Of a stretch of 41,249 nt of DNA, positions 25,062 through 33,100 are shown in pieces. The stretch spans positions 1 to 41,249 of the forward strand of contig JASJHQ010000039.1 of assembly GCA_037625715.1 (NCBI GenBank), written 5' to 3'. The stretch's first letter is position 1. The number at the start of each line of letters is the position of its first letter. The DNA comes from JABAYQ01 sp018608925 (lineage in GTDB: Bacteria > Bacteroidota > Bacteroidia > Flavobacteriales > UBA7312). The translations under genes were made by a program, and so were the position numbers. The notes under the pieces were generated by a model. It was not told the DNA's origin, did no database searches, and was given only the letters and a program-made list of their open reading frames with translations.

Positions 25062-25789
25062 TAGTAATCAGTATTGTTGGTTTTTCCGTTTACTATATTG
25101 AGAGCGGATGAAGTTCCAATTCTACTTACACCTAATTCGATCATCTCTACAACCGCTTCTAAATTACGAACTCCACCAGATGCTTTTATTAAAAGTGGTG
25201 ATCCGTTTTTTACCATTAATCTTATTCCTTCTACGGTTGCTCCGTTTGCTAAGTTGTCTTTAGTTTTATAAAAGCCAGTTGAAGACTTAACAAATACTTT
25301 ATTGTAATCTGAATTTTCGAAATTAGCAATTACAGTATCCCTAATCAATAAACAAATATTTTTAATTTCTGTTTTAGATAAAGCTGCAATCTCAATAATC
25401 CATTTAATTGTTTTTTTGTTTGTCAAACAAAGTGCCGTACATTTCAGAACTTGCTCTTTAAGCAAGGCTTCTTGACCATTTTTAAAGGCCTCATAATTTA
25501 TTACAAAATCTAGCTCGTCCGCTCCATTTTCTATTGCAATATTTGCTTGAGAAATTTTATCTTCTAAACTAGAATTACCTAAGGGGAAATCAATTACGGT
25601 TCCTACTAAAGTCTTCGAATTATTGTTGTCAACTAATGTTCTTGCAAACGAAACAATTTCTGGTCTAATCATTACAAGCTTAAAATCATGGTCTATAGCT
25701 TCCAAGATGAAGTTTTGCAAAAACTCACTTCCAGATTCATAATCTGTTTTAAGGTAAGTAGAATCTAAATAAGATTGAATTGCTTGCAT
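25061..25789 (-). CDS. deoC: Deoxyribose-phosphate aldolase
   Basis: A class I aldolase of 242 aa that cleaves 2-deoxyribose-5-phosphate to acetaldehyde and glyceraldehyde-3-phosphate. Key elements are IQSYLDSTYLK at the N-terminus, GTVIDFPLGNSSLEDK, ADELDFVIN, the Schiff-base lysine in VFVKSSTGF (about 166) and LIKASGGVRNLEAV. The start is the ATG at 25787-25789. An in-frame TTG at 25810 lies inside the promoter box TATATTTG and cannot be the usual start. It is the promoter-proximal gene of the cysQ/glycan operon, an unexpected place for a nucleoside-catabolic enzyme. Confidence 0.93.
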   Translation of the reverse strand: MQAIQSYLDSTYLKTDYESGSEFLQNFILEAIDHDFKLVMIRPEIVSFARTLVDNNNSKTLVGTVIDFPLGNSSLEDKISQANIAIENGADELDFVINYEAFKNGQEALLKEQVLKCTALCLTNKKTIKWIIEIAALSKTEIKNICLLIRDTVIANFENSDYNKVFVKSSTGFYKTKDNLANGATVEGIRLMVKNGSPLLIKASGGVRNLEAVVEMIELGVSRIGTSSALNIVNGKTNNTDY

Positions 25790-25807
25790 TGAAGGGGTAT
25801 CTACCAA

Positions 25808-25815
25808 CAAATATA
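25808..25815 (-). promoter_or_regulatory. Candidate -7 promoter box for the deoC-cysQ-glycan operon
   Basis: Reads TATATTTG on the minus strand, an exact TAnnTTTG match, 18 bp before the deoC ATG at 25789. It sits in the ~89-bp divergent gap shared with cysC and is the only clear promoter box for the ten genes down to 16336. No good -33 element is evident. Confidence 0.5.
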
Positions 25816-25878
25816 AAAAAATAAGATAGGCATTGATTATAGTTTTTATCCAAAAAACAATTTATTATATTGCGTCTT

Positions 25879-26484
25879 ATGCCTATTAACAATAAGAACA
25901 TTCATCCAATACACGATTCTTTATTAAACAAAGAAGAAAAAGAGGCTCAATTAAATCAAAAAGCAATTACTATTTGGATGACTGGACTTTCTGGTTCGGG
26001 AAAATCTACCATTGCAAAACATCTCGAAAGATCTCTTTCAAACAATGGCTTCATTACTAAAGTTTTAGACGGGGATAATGTTAGAATAGGAATTTGCAAT
26101 AATCTTGATTTTTCTACTCAAGATAGAATAGAAAATATAAGAAGGATATCAGAAATTTCTAAATTGTTTATTGACGGAGGTATAATTACTATCAATAGCT
26201 TTATTAGTCCGACTATTGAAATAAGAAAAATGGCTAAAGATATTATTGGTCCAGAATCTTTTTTTGAAATCTTTGTAGATGCCGACTTAGAAACTTGCGA
26301 AAAACGAGATGTTAAAGGCTTGTATGCTAAAGCTAGAAAAGGAGAAATAAAAGACTTTACAGGAATTAGTGCTCCTTTCGAGAAGCCTATTAACGCTGAC
26401 TTAGTTTTAGATACCAATAATCTAACGGTTTCACAAAGCGTAGAGAAAATTATAACTGCAATAAAAAATAAAATTACATATTAA
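25879..26484 (+). CDS. cysC: Adenylyl-sulfate kinase
   Basis: APS kinase, 201 aa, phosphorylates APS to PAPS, the sulfate donor for sulfotransferases. The Walker A motif is GLSGSGKST (about 36-44); VLDGDNVRIGIC, the IENIRRISEISK helix, FISPT with the conserved Ser (about 109), KGLYAKARKGEIKDFTGI and the closing APFEKPINADLVL are all in family order. I use the ATG at 25879; an in-frame TTG at 25870 adds only three residues. It abuts cysD with no spacer. APS kinase, rather than a PAPS reductase, leads the operon, so its product is meant for sulfation. Confidence 0.95.
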   Translation: MPINNKNIHPIHDSLLNKEEKEAQLNQKAITIWMTGLSGSGKSTIAKHLERSLSNNGFITKVLDGDNVRIGICNNLDFSTQDRIENIRRISEISKLFIDGGIITINSFISPTIEIRKMAKDIIGPESFFEIFVDADLETCEKRDVKGLYAKARKGEIKDFTGISAPFEKPINADLVLDTNNLTVSQSVEKIITAIKNKITY

Positions 26485-27390
26485 ATGAAATCATATAACC
26501 TAACCCATCTTAGAGAATTAGAATCTGAAGCCATTTTCGTAATTAGAGAGATAGCTGCTCAATTTGAAAGACCAGTTCTTTTATTCTCTGGAGGAAAGGA
26601 TTCTATCATACTTTTTCATTTAGCTAAAAAAGCTTTTTACCCAGGGAAAATTCCTTTTCCACTAATGCACATTGACACAGGTCATAACTTTAGTGAAACA
26701 TTAAGCTTTAGAGACAGGCTAATTGAAGATTCTGGGGAACGGTTAATTGTTAAATACGTTCAAGACTCTATAAACAAAGGAACAGCAGTGGAAGAAAAAG
26801 GACCAAACCCTTCTAGAAATGGTCTTCAGACCGTTACTCTTCTAGAAGGATTGGAAGAAGAAAAATTCGACGCTGCAATGGGAGGAGCTAGAAGAGATGA
26901 AGAAAAAGCAAGGGCTAAAGAACGATTCTTCTCACATAGAGACGAATTCGGACAATGGGACCCAAAAAATCAACGGCCCGAGCTTTGGAATATATTTAAT
27001 GGAAAGAAAAACTTAGGGGAACATTTTAGAATTTTTCCGATAAGTAACTGGACAGAAATGGACGTTTGGCAATATATTTTAATGGAAAACATAGAATTAC
27101 CATCTCTGTATTTCGCTCACCAAAGGGAAGTAGTTAATAGAGAAGGGGTTTTGCTATCTAAAAACGATTTTATTACTCTTAAAGATAACGAATCTTATCA
27201 GAATAAATTAATTAGATGCAGAACTATTGGAGACATGACTTGCACAGGAGTTGCAGAATCTTCAGCAACTACATTAGAAGAAATCATTGAAGAAGTTTCT
27301 GCAACTAGAATTACAGAAAGAGGTGGACGAACTGACGACAAGCGTTCGGAAGCAGCAATGGAAGACAGAAAAAAACAAGGTTATTTTTAA
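26485..27390 (+). CDS. cysD: Sulfate adenylyltransferase subunit 2
   Basis: The catalytic PP-loop ATP-pyrophosphatase subunit of ATP sulfurylase, which forms APS from ATP and sulfate with CysN. It has 301 aa, the standard length. The PP-loop is LLFSGGKDSIILFHLA (about 32-47); MGGARRDEEKARAKER, FRIFPISNWTEMDVWQYI and the C-terminal RGGRTDDKRSEAAMEDRKKQGYF are diagnostic. It begins directly after the cysC stop codon and is followed by cysN after 10 bp. Confidence 0.97.
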   Translation: MKSYNLTHLRELESEAIFVIREIAAQFERPVLLFSGGKDSIILFHLAKKAFYPGKIPFPLMHIDTGHNFSETLSFRDRLIEDSGERLIVKYVQDSINKGTAVEEKGPNPSRNGLQTVTLLEGLEEEKFDAAMGGARRDEEKARAKERFFSHRDEFGQWDPKNQRPELWNIFNGKKNLGEHFRIFPISNWTEMDVWQYILMENIELPSLYFAHQREVVNREGVLLSKNDFITLKDNESYQNKLIRCRTIGDMTCTGVAESSATTLEEIIEEVSATRITERGGRTDDKRSEAAMEDRKKQGYF

Positions 27391-27400
27391 AAAATTTTAA

Positions 27401-28666
27401 ATGAGCGAGAAAGGATATTTAGACATGGAACTTTTAAGATTTACTACTGCTGGTAGTGTTGACGACGGAAAAAGCACCCTTATTGGAAGGCTTCTTTACG
27501 ATAGCAAATCTATTTTTGAAGACCAACTACAAAGTCTAGAAGAAACCAATAGCAGAAGAGGTGAACAAGGTATTAATTTAGCGCTTTTAACAGATGGCCT
27601 AAGAGCTGAAAGAGAGCAAGGCATTACTATCGATGTTGCCTACAGGTACTTTGCAACACCTAAAAGAAAATTTATTATTGCCGACACACCAGGTCATATT
27701 CAATACACAAGAAATATGGTTACAGGTGCTTCGACAGCAAACCTTGCTATTCTTTTGATTGATGCAAGACATGGGATTGTAGAGCAGTCATGCAGACATG
27801 CTTTTATTTCATCCTTACTACAAATACCACACGTAATCGTTTGTATTAACAAAATGGATTTAGTGGATTACTCAGAAGATGTATTTGAAAAAATTAAAAA
27901 AGATTTTGAGGATTTCTCTTCTAAGCTTGACATTAAAGATATTCAGTTTATTCCTATTTCTGCTTTAGATGGAGACAATGTAGTAAATCGATCTGAAAAC
28001 ATGGACTGGTTCGAAGGAAGTACTCTAATGTATACTTTAGAAAACGTTCATATAGGAAGTGATCACAATCATATTGATTGTAGATTCCCTATTCAGACTA
28101 TTATCAGGCCTCAAAGCAAAGAGTTTCCAGACTTTAGAGGATACGCAGGAAGAATAGCTGGAGGAGTCTTTAAGCCAGGAGATGAAGTAATGGCCTTACC
28201 TTCGGGATTTACTTCTAAAATTGATAAAATTTTTATTAAAGACAAAGAAATTGAAGAAGCTTTCTCTCCCATGTCAGTTTGTATGACTTTACAAGATGAC
28301 ATTGACATTAGTAGAGGCGACATGATAGTTAGAGCAAATAATTCTCCCAAAGCTCAACAAGATGTTGATTTAATGATTTGCTGGATGAACGAGAAGAAAC
28401 TTGTTTTAAATGGAAAATACTCCATTAAACATACCTCTAAAGATGCTAGATGTATTGTTAAAGAGATTAAGTACAAGATGGATATAAACAATCTTCATAG
28501 ACTAGAAAATGATAAAGAAATTGGCTTAAATGATATAGCTAGAATATCTATCCGTACAACATCTCCTTTGTTTATAGACGAATATAAAAGGAACAGAAAC
28601 ACTGGAAGTTTAATACTAATTGACGAAGCCACCAACGAAACTGTTGGAGCAGGGATGATACTATAA
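27401..28666 (+). CDS. cysN: Sulfate adenylyltransferase subunit 1 (GTPase)
   Basis: The elongation-factor-like GTPase subunit that drives CysD's otherwise unfavourable APS synthesis. It has 421 aa, meaning a stand-alone CysN with no fused CysC domain, consistent with the separate cysC gene. GTPase motifs: G1 TAGSVDDGKSTLIGRLL (about 16-32), the switch I region EREQGITIDVAYRYF, G3 DTPGHIQYTRNM and G4 NKMDL. The EF-Tu-like beta-barrel domains follow. It is the last gene of the plus-strand cysCDN operon and is closed by a strong terminator. Confidence 0.97.
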   Translation: MSEKGYLDMELLRFTTAGSVDDGKSTLIGRLLYDSKSIFEDQLQSLEETNSRRGEQGINLALLTDGLRAEREQGITIDVAYRYFATPKRKFIIADTPGHIQYTRNMVTGASTANLAILLIDARHGIVEQSCRHAFISSLLQIPHVIVCINKMDLVDYSEDVFEKIKKDFEDFSSKLDIKDIQFIPISALDGDNVVNRSENMDWFEGSTLMYTLENVHIGSDHNHIDCRFPIQTIIRPQSKEFPDFRGYAGRIAGGVFKPGDEVMALPSGFTSKIDKIFIKDKEIEEAFSPMSVCMTLQDDIDISRGDMIVRANNSPKAQQDVDLMICWMNEKKLVLNGKYSIKHTSKDARCIVKEIKYKMDINNLHRLENDKEIGLNDIARISIRTTSPLFIDEYKRNRNTGSLILIDEATNETVGAGMIL

Positions 28667-28670
28667 AAAA

Positions 28671-28697
28671 AAGAGGCTTAAAAGCCTCTTTTTTTTT
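28671..28697. terminator. Bidirectional rho-independent terminator between cysN and tonB
   Basis: A perfect stem AAGAGGCTT/AAGCCTCTT (28671-28679 with 28682-28690) lies between an A run on the left and a T run on the right, so it can terminate both the plus-strand cysCDN transcript and the minus-strand tonB transcript. The convergent gap is only 32 bp and the hairpin fills it. Confidence 0.9.
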
Positions 28698-28698
28698 G

Positions 28699-29367
28699 TT
28701 AGTTTAATTTGAACGTAATCGGTATGTTGTATTGAACTTTAACCGGCTTACCTCTTTGTCTACCAGGACTAAACTTAGGCATACTCTTTACAACTCTTAA
28801 TGCCTCAGCATCTAAGTATTTATCAACACCTCTAAGTATCTTAACACCAGTAACAGAACCAGTCTTGTCTACTACAAAGCCAACAAAAACTCTTCCTGTA
28901 ATATTATTTTCTTTTGCTATTGCAGGGTATTTAGTATTTCTAGCGATATACTTTAAGATTTCGCCTTGAGTACAAAGATCATCGGAACAACCTTTAAACA
29001 TAGGCATATCCTCAGCTATCATAAAAATCTCATCCGTTTCTTCTTCTTCCTCAACAATTTCAGTGTCTTCATCCGATTCCGTGTCCTCGATTTCTACTTC
29101 TTCAATTTCTACATCATCTTCAACTATTTCGATTACTTCAGGTGGTGGTGGAGGTGGTGGAGGTGGTTTCTTTTCTCTAAAAGTAGCTTCAATTTCTTCC
29201 TCCCAATCAGCTTCAAGAGTAATATCTCCTAAAGATGCTGCTGATTGTTCGTAAGTTCTATATTCGAAAGCACCTAAAACAATCAATAGGGCTGTCGCTA
29301 AGCCTATCTGAATGAACAGACCTCTTTTCTTCTCTAAATCAAATTTCGGATTCTTTTTTGGTTCCAT
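28699..29367 (-). CDS. tonB: Energy transducer TonB
   Basis: A 222-aa inner-membrane-anchored protein that couples proton motive force (via ExbBD) to TonB-dependent outer-membrane receptors. It has a short basic cytosolic tail, one helix (about 14-35) and a periplasmic spacer of nine consecutive prolines. A long acidic stretch (about 90-130, mostly E, D, I, V, T) replaces the classic Pro-Lys repeats, a Bacteroidota habit. The C-terminal domain starts near 135 with TKYPAIAKENNITGRVFVGF and ends with VKVQYNIPITFKLN. It has an unusual pair of cysteines just before that domain (GCSDDLC). Confidence 0.92.
   Translation of the reverse strand: MEPKKNPKFDLEKKRGLFIQIGLATALLIVLGAFEYRTYEQSAASLGDITLEADWEEEIEATFREKKPPPPPPPPPEVIEIVEDDVEIEEVEIEDTESDEDTEIVEEEEETDEIFMIAEDMPMFKGCSDDLCTQGEILKYIARNTKYPAIAKENNITGRVFVGFVVDKTGSVTGVKILRGVDKYLDAEALRVVKSMPKFSPGRQRGKPVKVQYNIPITFKLN
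29141..29167. repeat. GGT/GGA trinucleotide run encoding the TonB polyproline tract
   Basis: Nine consecutive GGT or GGA triplets on the plus strand correspond to CCA/CCT proline codons of tonB. Such a run can slip, changing the spacer length by whole residues without a frameshift. The plus-strand open frame here, a Gly/Ser-rich shadow, is not a gene. Confidence 0.6.
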
Positions 29368-29389
29368 AATCTTAGGATTATTATGTTAG

Positions 29390-29397
29390 CAAATTTA
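29390..29397 (-). promoter_or_regulatory. Candidate -7 promoter box for tonB
   Basis: TAAATTTG on the minus strand, 22 bp before the tonB ATG and inside the 40-bp gap after the VanZ-like gene. It is an exact TAnnTTTG match, suggesting tonB has its own promoter in addition to any read-through from upstream. Confidence 0.45.
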
Positions 29398-29407
29398 AAC
29401 TTTTTGT

Positions 29408-29770
29408 TTAATAATTAATACGGACGAAGGCTATTTTACTACTCAAGTATATTGCGACAATCACTCCAACTGAGTCAGCTACAAAATCCAACACATCCCC
29501 AGACCTGTTTGCTGCTAGTGTAGATTGCATATATTCCATTAGGAAAGCATAAGAAAAGCAAGTCAGTACTATATAAAAACGTTTGTTTTTAAACGAATAT
29601 TGCTGCATGGCTTTAACCAAAACAAGATAAGCACCTAAAAACAACAATAAATGAACAAGTTTGTCTAGCTGAAATAAATCAGCGAATGATAACTTAGGAA
29701 TTGATTCTCCAGGAATTAAATGAAGAACGGCTATAAATAAAAAATATATTATAGCTGACAATTTCCACAT
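29408..29770 (-). CDS. VanZ-like family membrane protein
   Basis: A 120-aa protein with four membrane helices. VanZ landmarks are visible: an early FLFIAVLHLIPGE, then QLDKLVHLLLFLGAYLVL, a central YAFLMEYMQS and the RSGDVLDFVADSVGVIVAIYL segment, in which Asp residues precede the last helix. VanZ-like proteins were named for weak teicoplanin resistance but their general function is unknown. It lies 1 bp after gcvH, a pairing I know from other Flavobacteriia near sprA. Confidence 0.87.
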   Translation of the reverse strand: MWKLSAIIYFLFIAVLHLIPGESIPKLSFADLFQLDKLVHLLLFLGAYLVLVKAMQQYSFKNKRFYIVLTCFSYAFLMEYMQSTLAANRSGDVLDFVADSVGVIVAIYLSSKIAFVRINY

Positions 29771-29771
29771 T

Positions 29772-30149
29772 CTAGCCTACTAATTCTTGGTATTGATCCG
29801 AACTTAGCAAATCATCAACATCAGACATGTCAGCAATCTTAACTTTAATCATCCAACCCTCATTGTAAGGATCTTCGTTTACCTTTTCAGGAGCATCTTC
29901 TAAGTCTTGATTAAACTCTAAAATCTCTCCGTTGATAGGCATAAATAAGTCAGAAACTGTTTTCACTGCCTCAACAGAGCCAAAAACTTCTTCTTTTTCA
30001 ATTGTCTCGCCTTCAGTCTCTACTTCAACAAAAACAATATCTCCTAGTTCACTTTGAGCAAAATCAGTAATACCAATAGTAGCGATATCACCTTCTATTC
30101 TAATCCACTCGTGATCTTTAGTATATTTTAATTCAACAGGTATGTTCAT
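29772..30149 (-). CDS. gcvH: Glycine cleavage system H protein
   Basis: A 125-aa lipoyl carrier that shuttles the methylamine group among the P, T and L proteins of glycine decarboxylation. The lipoylation site is Lys63 in GSVEAVKTVSD. The family N-terminus KYTKDHEWIR and the mid-segment GITDFAQSELGDIVFVEV are intact, as is the end (NEDPYNEGWMIKV). No gcvP or gcvT is nearby. Its place next to sprA is conserved order rather than pathway clustering. Confidence 0.96.
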   Translation of the reverse strand: MNIPVELKYTKDHEWIRIEGDIATIGITDFAQSELGDIVFVEVETEGETIEKEEVFGSVEAVKTVSDLFMPINGEILEFNQDLEDAPEKVNEDPYNEGWMIKVKIADMSDVDDLLSSDQYQELVG

Positions 30150-30167
30150 TTTTTATAATATTTGGTA

Positions 30168-30175
30168 CAAAAATA
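30168..30175 (-). promoter_or_regulatory. Candidate -7 promoter box for gcvH
   Basis: TATTTTTG on the minus strand, 18 bp before the gcvH ATG in the 46-bp sprA-gcvH gap. It is an exact TAnnTTTG match but lies in T-rich sequence, so a chance match is possible. Confidence 0.4.
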
Positions 30176-30195
30176 CAATTTTTAGTATGAAAAAT

Positions 30196-33100
30196 TTATT
30201 GTGCAAGAGTAAATCTAATACTAAATCCTCCATTAGAAACAGCAGATTGGAAACTACTAGAAACATAAGGATTCGTAAATACTCTATCGTAAAACAAACG
30301 AAGATTTAACCTACTACTAACCACATAATCTGCGGTTAACTTTAAAGAAAAGACACTATTTCCTCCAGTAATTTCTTCCAAATTCTCTACTAACTGTCTT
30401 ATAACCACCTTATTTGTTCTAATAGAAAAGTCTAATTTTATATCTAAATCAGACTTAACTTGGGTTTGCTTTCCAGCAGCTCTAACATTAAAAGACAAAT
30501 CTTTTAATCGGTAACCAGAGCCAATTATTAACTCACTAGTACTTCGTTCTGTTAACTGATTATTACTTAAACCAAGGGTAAGAGTTCTGTCTTTTTTAAT
30601 CTCAACTCTTGCTAAAACACTGTTTTTTAATGTCATGTCTAATTTAAAGAGAGGACTTAGACTTTCTCTTAAAGTAACCTGGTTAAATTCGTATTGATTA
30701 AAGTAATTATTAGTCGCGTCATTTACTTGATCGGCCCAACCATCTCTATCAAAATCTTGGTAATCTAGATTCGTTACATAAGAGCCAACGCTATACGTGG
30801 AACGATAAGAATGGCTCATCGTAATTGTTTTAAATCGTTTAGAAAACCACTTTAGATTTTTAAGTCCATCATAATTAATTCTCCAGTTTGGTAAAGGAAT
30901 TTTAGGAAACTTATTGAGACTAACCTTATTAGGATCTTTACCAGCGTAGGCGGCTAAAAAGGAAGAGATCAAAACCTCATCGGAAGTTTCTTGGTATCCT
31001 ACGGGGAAACCAGTAGAATCTATCGGATTAGGATTAGGATTTAAATCGGCCAGCCTGTTTGCTATTATTATCCTATTATTTCTAAAATCTTGAAAGGTTT
31101 GAGAAGAATGATCCGCAAAATCGCTGATAAAAGCAGTGTTCCAACTTATGAAAGAAACACTATAACTTCCATTTTCAATAGGGTTATAAGACTGATAATC
31201 TCCAAAAGAATTTGTTCTGAATATAGACTGAGTATTTTCGGAGTTTATTCTACTTGCTGTCAGCTCAATCCTAAATCCCTTAAAAGGCTCTACAGTAGAC
31301 CTTAGGTTGAGTGTTTCACTATTATTATTTCTAGAATACTGATTAAGAGTAGTGTCAGAAGTCAGCCAACCATTGTCGCCGCTTATAGTGTCTATACCTA
31401 AATTCTGAACTCCTAAGGCAAAAGGAATTCCTGGTGCTAACTGACTCCAGTCTTGACCAAAGAAGCCTGGCTTAGGACTGAATCCTGGTAAAACAGTTCC
31501 GTGATTTTGACTGTAAGAAACAGAAACATTTTTAACCATCATTGCAAAATTAGCTGCGTAGTCTAAATAGTCTTTAAAACTTAATCTTACTGTATCCTGA
31601 TCTGGAGGCAAAATAATAGCATTTCTTGATCCATTTCTGCCTGGTCGATTTTGAGAGTTTAGTTTTTTATTTACTTTGTTTAAATAAGGTACTTTTTTAT
31701 AAAGTTGAGTCAAATTAAAAGTCGAGTTAATTTGCTTGGAGTTATTGTTCTGTATAGTATTTCCAAATCTCTGAATAGCAACAGGTGCTGCAATCCAATC
31801 AAAGGAAGCAGAGTATTTAGTAGTTAGACTAATCCAATTAGTAAGAGGAAATTTATTAATCGGCACATTATAACTTACATTAATATCGTGATGATAAATA
31901 GTAGGTCTTCCAAAGTTGATTAGGTTATTCCAGATAGTATCTCTTTTTTCTTGATAAAAAGGATCCAATTTTGAAATCTCCCCGTAAGGCTCATCTATAC
32001 TTGCAGAGTTTCTAACTTTAAACTCTGTTTTTAGTGTTCGAGTCAAATCGTATTTAACGCTATAATTCCTATTCCATAAAAAGCCTTTAGAGTAAGAAGG
32101 ATCTAAAACAAAATTAGAATTTATATTTCTAAACTGTGTTTTATTATAGTACCTGTTTAAATCAGTTTGAAAGGAAATAGACTTTGGTCTTGTGTAAAAG
32201 TTAAAATCTCTAAGTAATCTGAAGTACTTATTCTTAAACAACTTGACTTTAGAAAAAGGCTTTATGTTTTTTGGAGCAGACGAAAAATTATAGGTCAATC
32301 CAGCTCTTGTGTCTATGGTTGTTCTTTCTTTTAAACTAATGTTTCTAGAAGTCAACTCATTTCTGGAATAGGTCAAAGAGAAGTTTTCTACATCGTATAT
32401 CCTTGCTTTTTTGGACTTATCGCTAGATTGAGCCTTCCTTACATTGGTAAAGTTTATAGATTTTCTTTTTGTGAAATCTTGAACAATAGACTTTAAAGTA
32501 TCTCTATCTTCCTGTGTTGGCAATTCGTTTAGAGACTCTTTTAATGTTATATCTGGGTCTAAAGGATTGTACTGAGGGTTTTGTATTGCTTCGGACATTC
32601 CGATGTATAAAGGAATCTTTAGATTTGCTTTTTCAGAAAAGAAATCACCCAATGCAAAGGTGGAAGAGGCATCGTATTGGTATGCATCGTATTTCTGGCG
32701 ATTGTTCAATGATTGATCAATACTTCCAAAACCAACTGTACTCATACTACCAGAAAAATTCACATTGGCAAAATCAGCTAACCTTGCATTAATTCTTGCG
32801 TTTGCAGCATAACCTCCACGCTCATCAAAGTCCGTAAGTCTTAATTCGTTTAGCCAGATCTCTCCACATTTTGACAATCCATCATCAGCAAAGTTACTTT
32901 GATCGTTACTTCCCTTTTTCGGATTTCTAACCCCAAGCATAATAGTTTTAACCTGACTAAGGTTGGGATTACCAACCACACTTACTATGCTCTCACCCAA
33001 ATAACTCTTATAGATTTCGCTAGAATTTTCTAGAAGTCCGTCTCGTACTGCCTTATTTCTTAATTTCTTAACATCTTGAAGTATTTCGAATGCAATATCT

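Noticed and set aside
25790..25810. TTG-initiated extension of deoC to 25810
   Set aside because: The TTG falls inside the exact -7 box TATATTTG, so it would not be transcribed; the ATG at 25789 matches the family start.
29063..29254. Gly/Ser-rich plus-strand frame over the tonB polyproline region
   Set aside because: Artefact of the GGT/GGA run complementary to proline codons.
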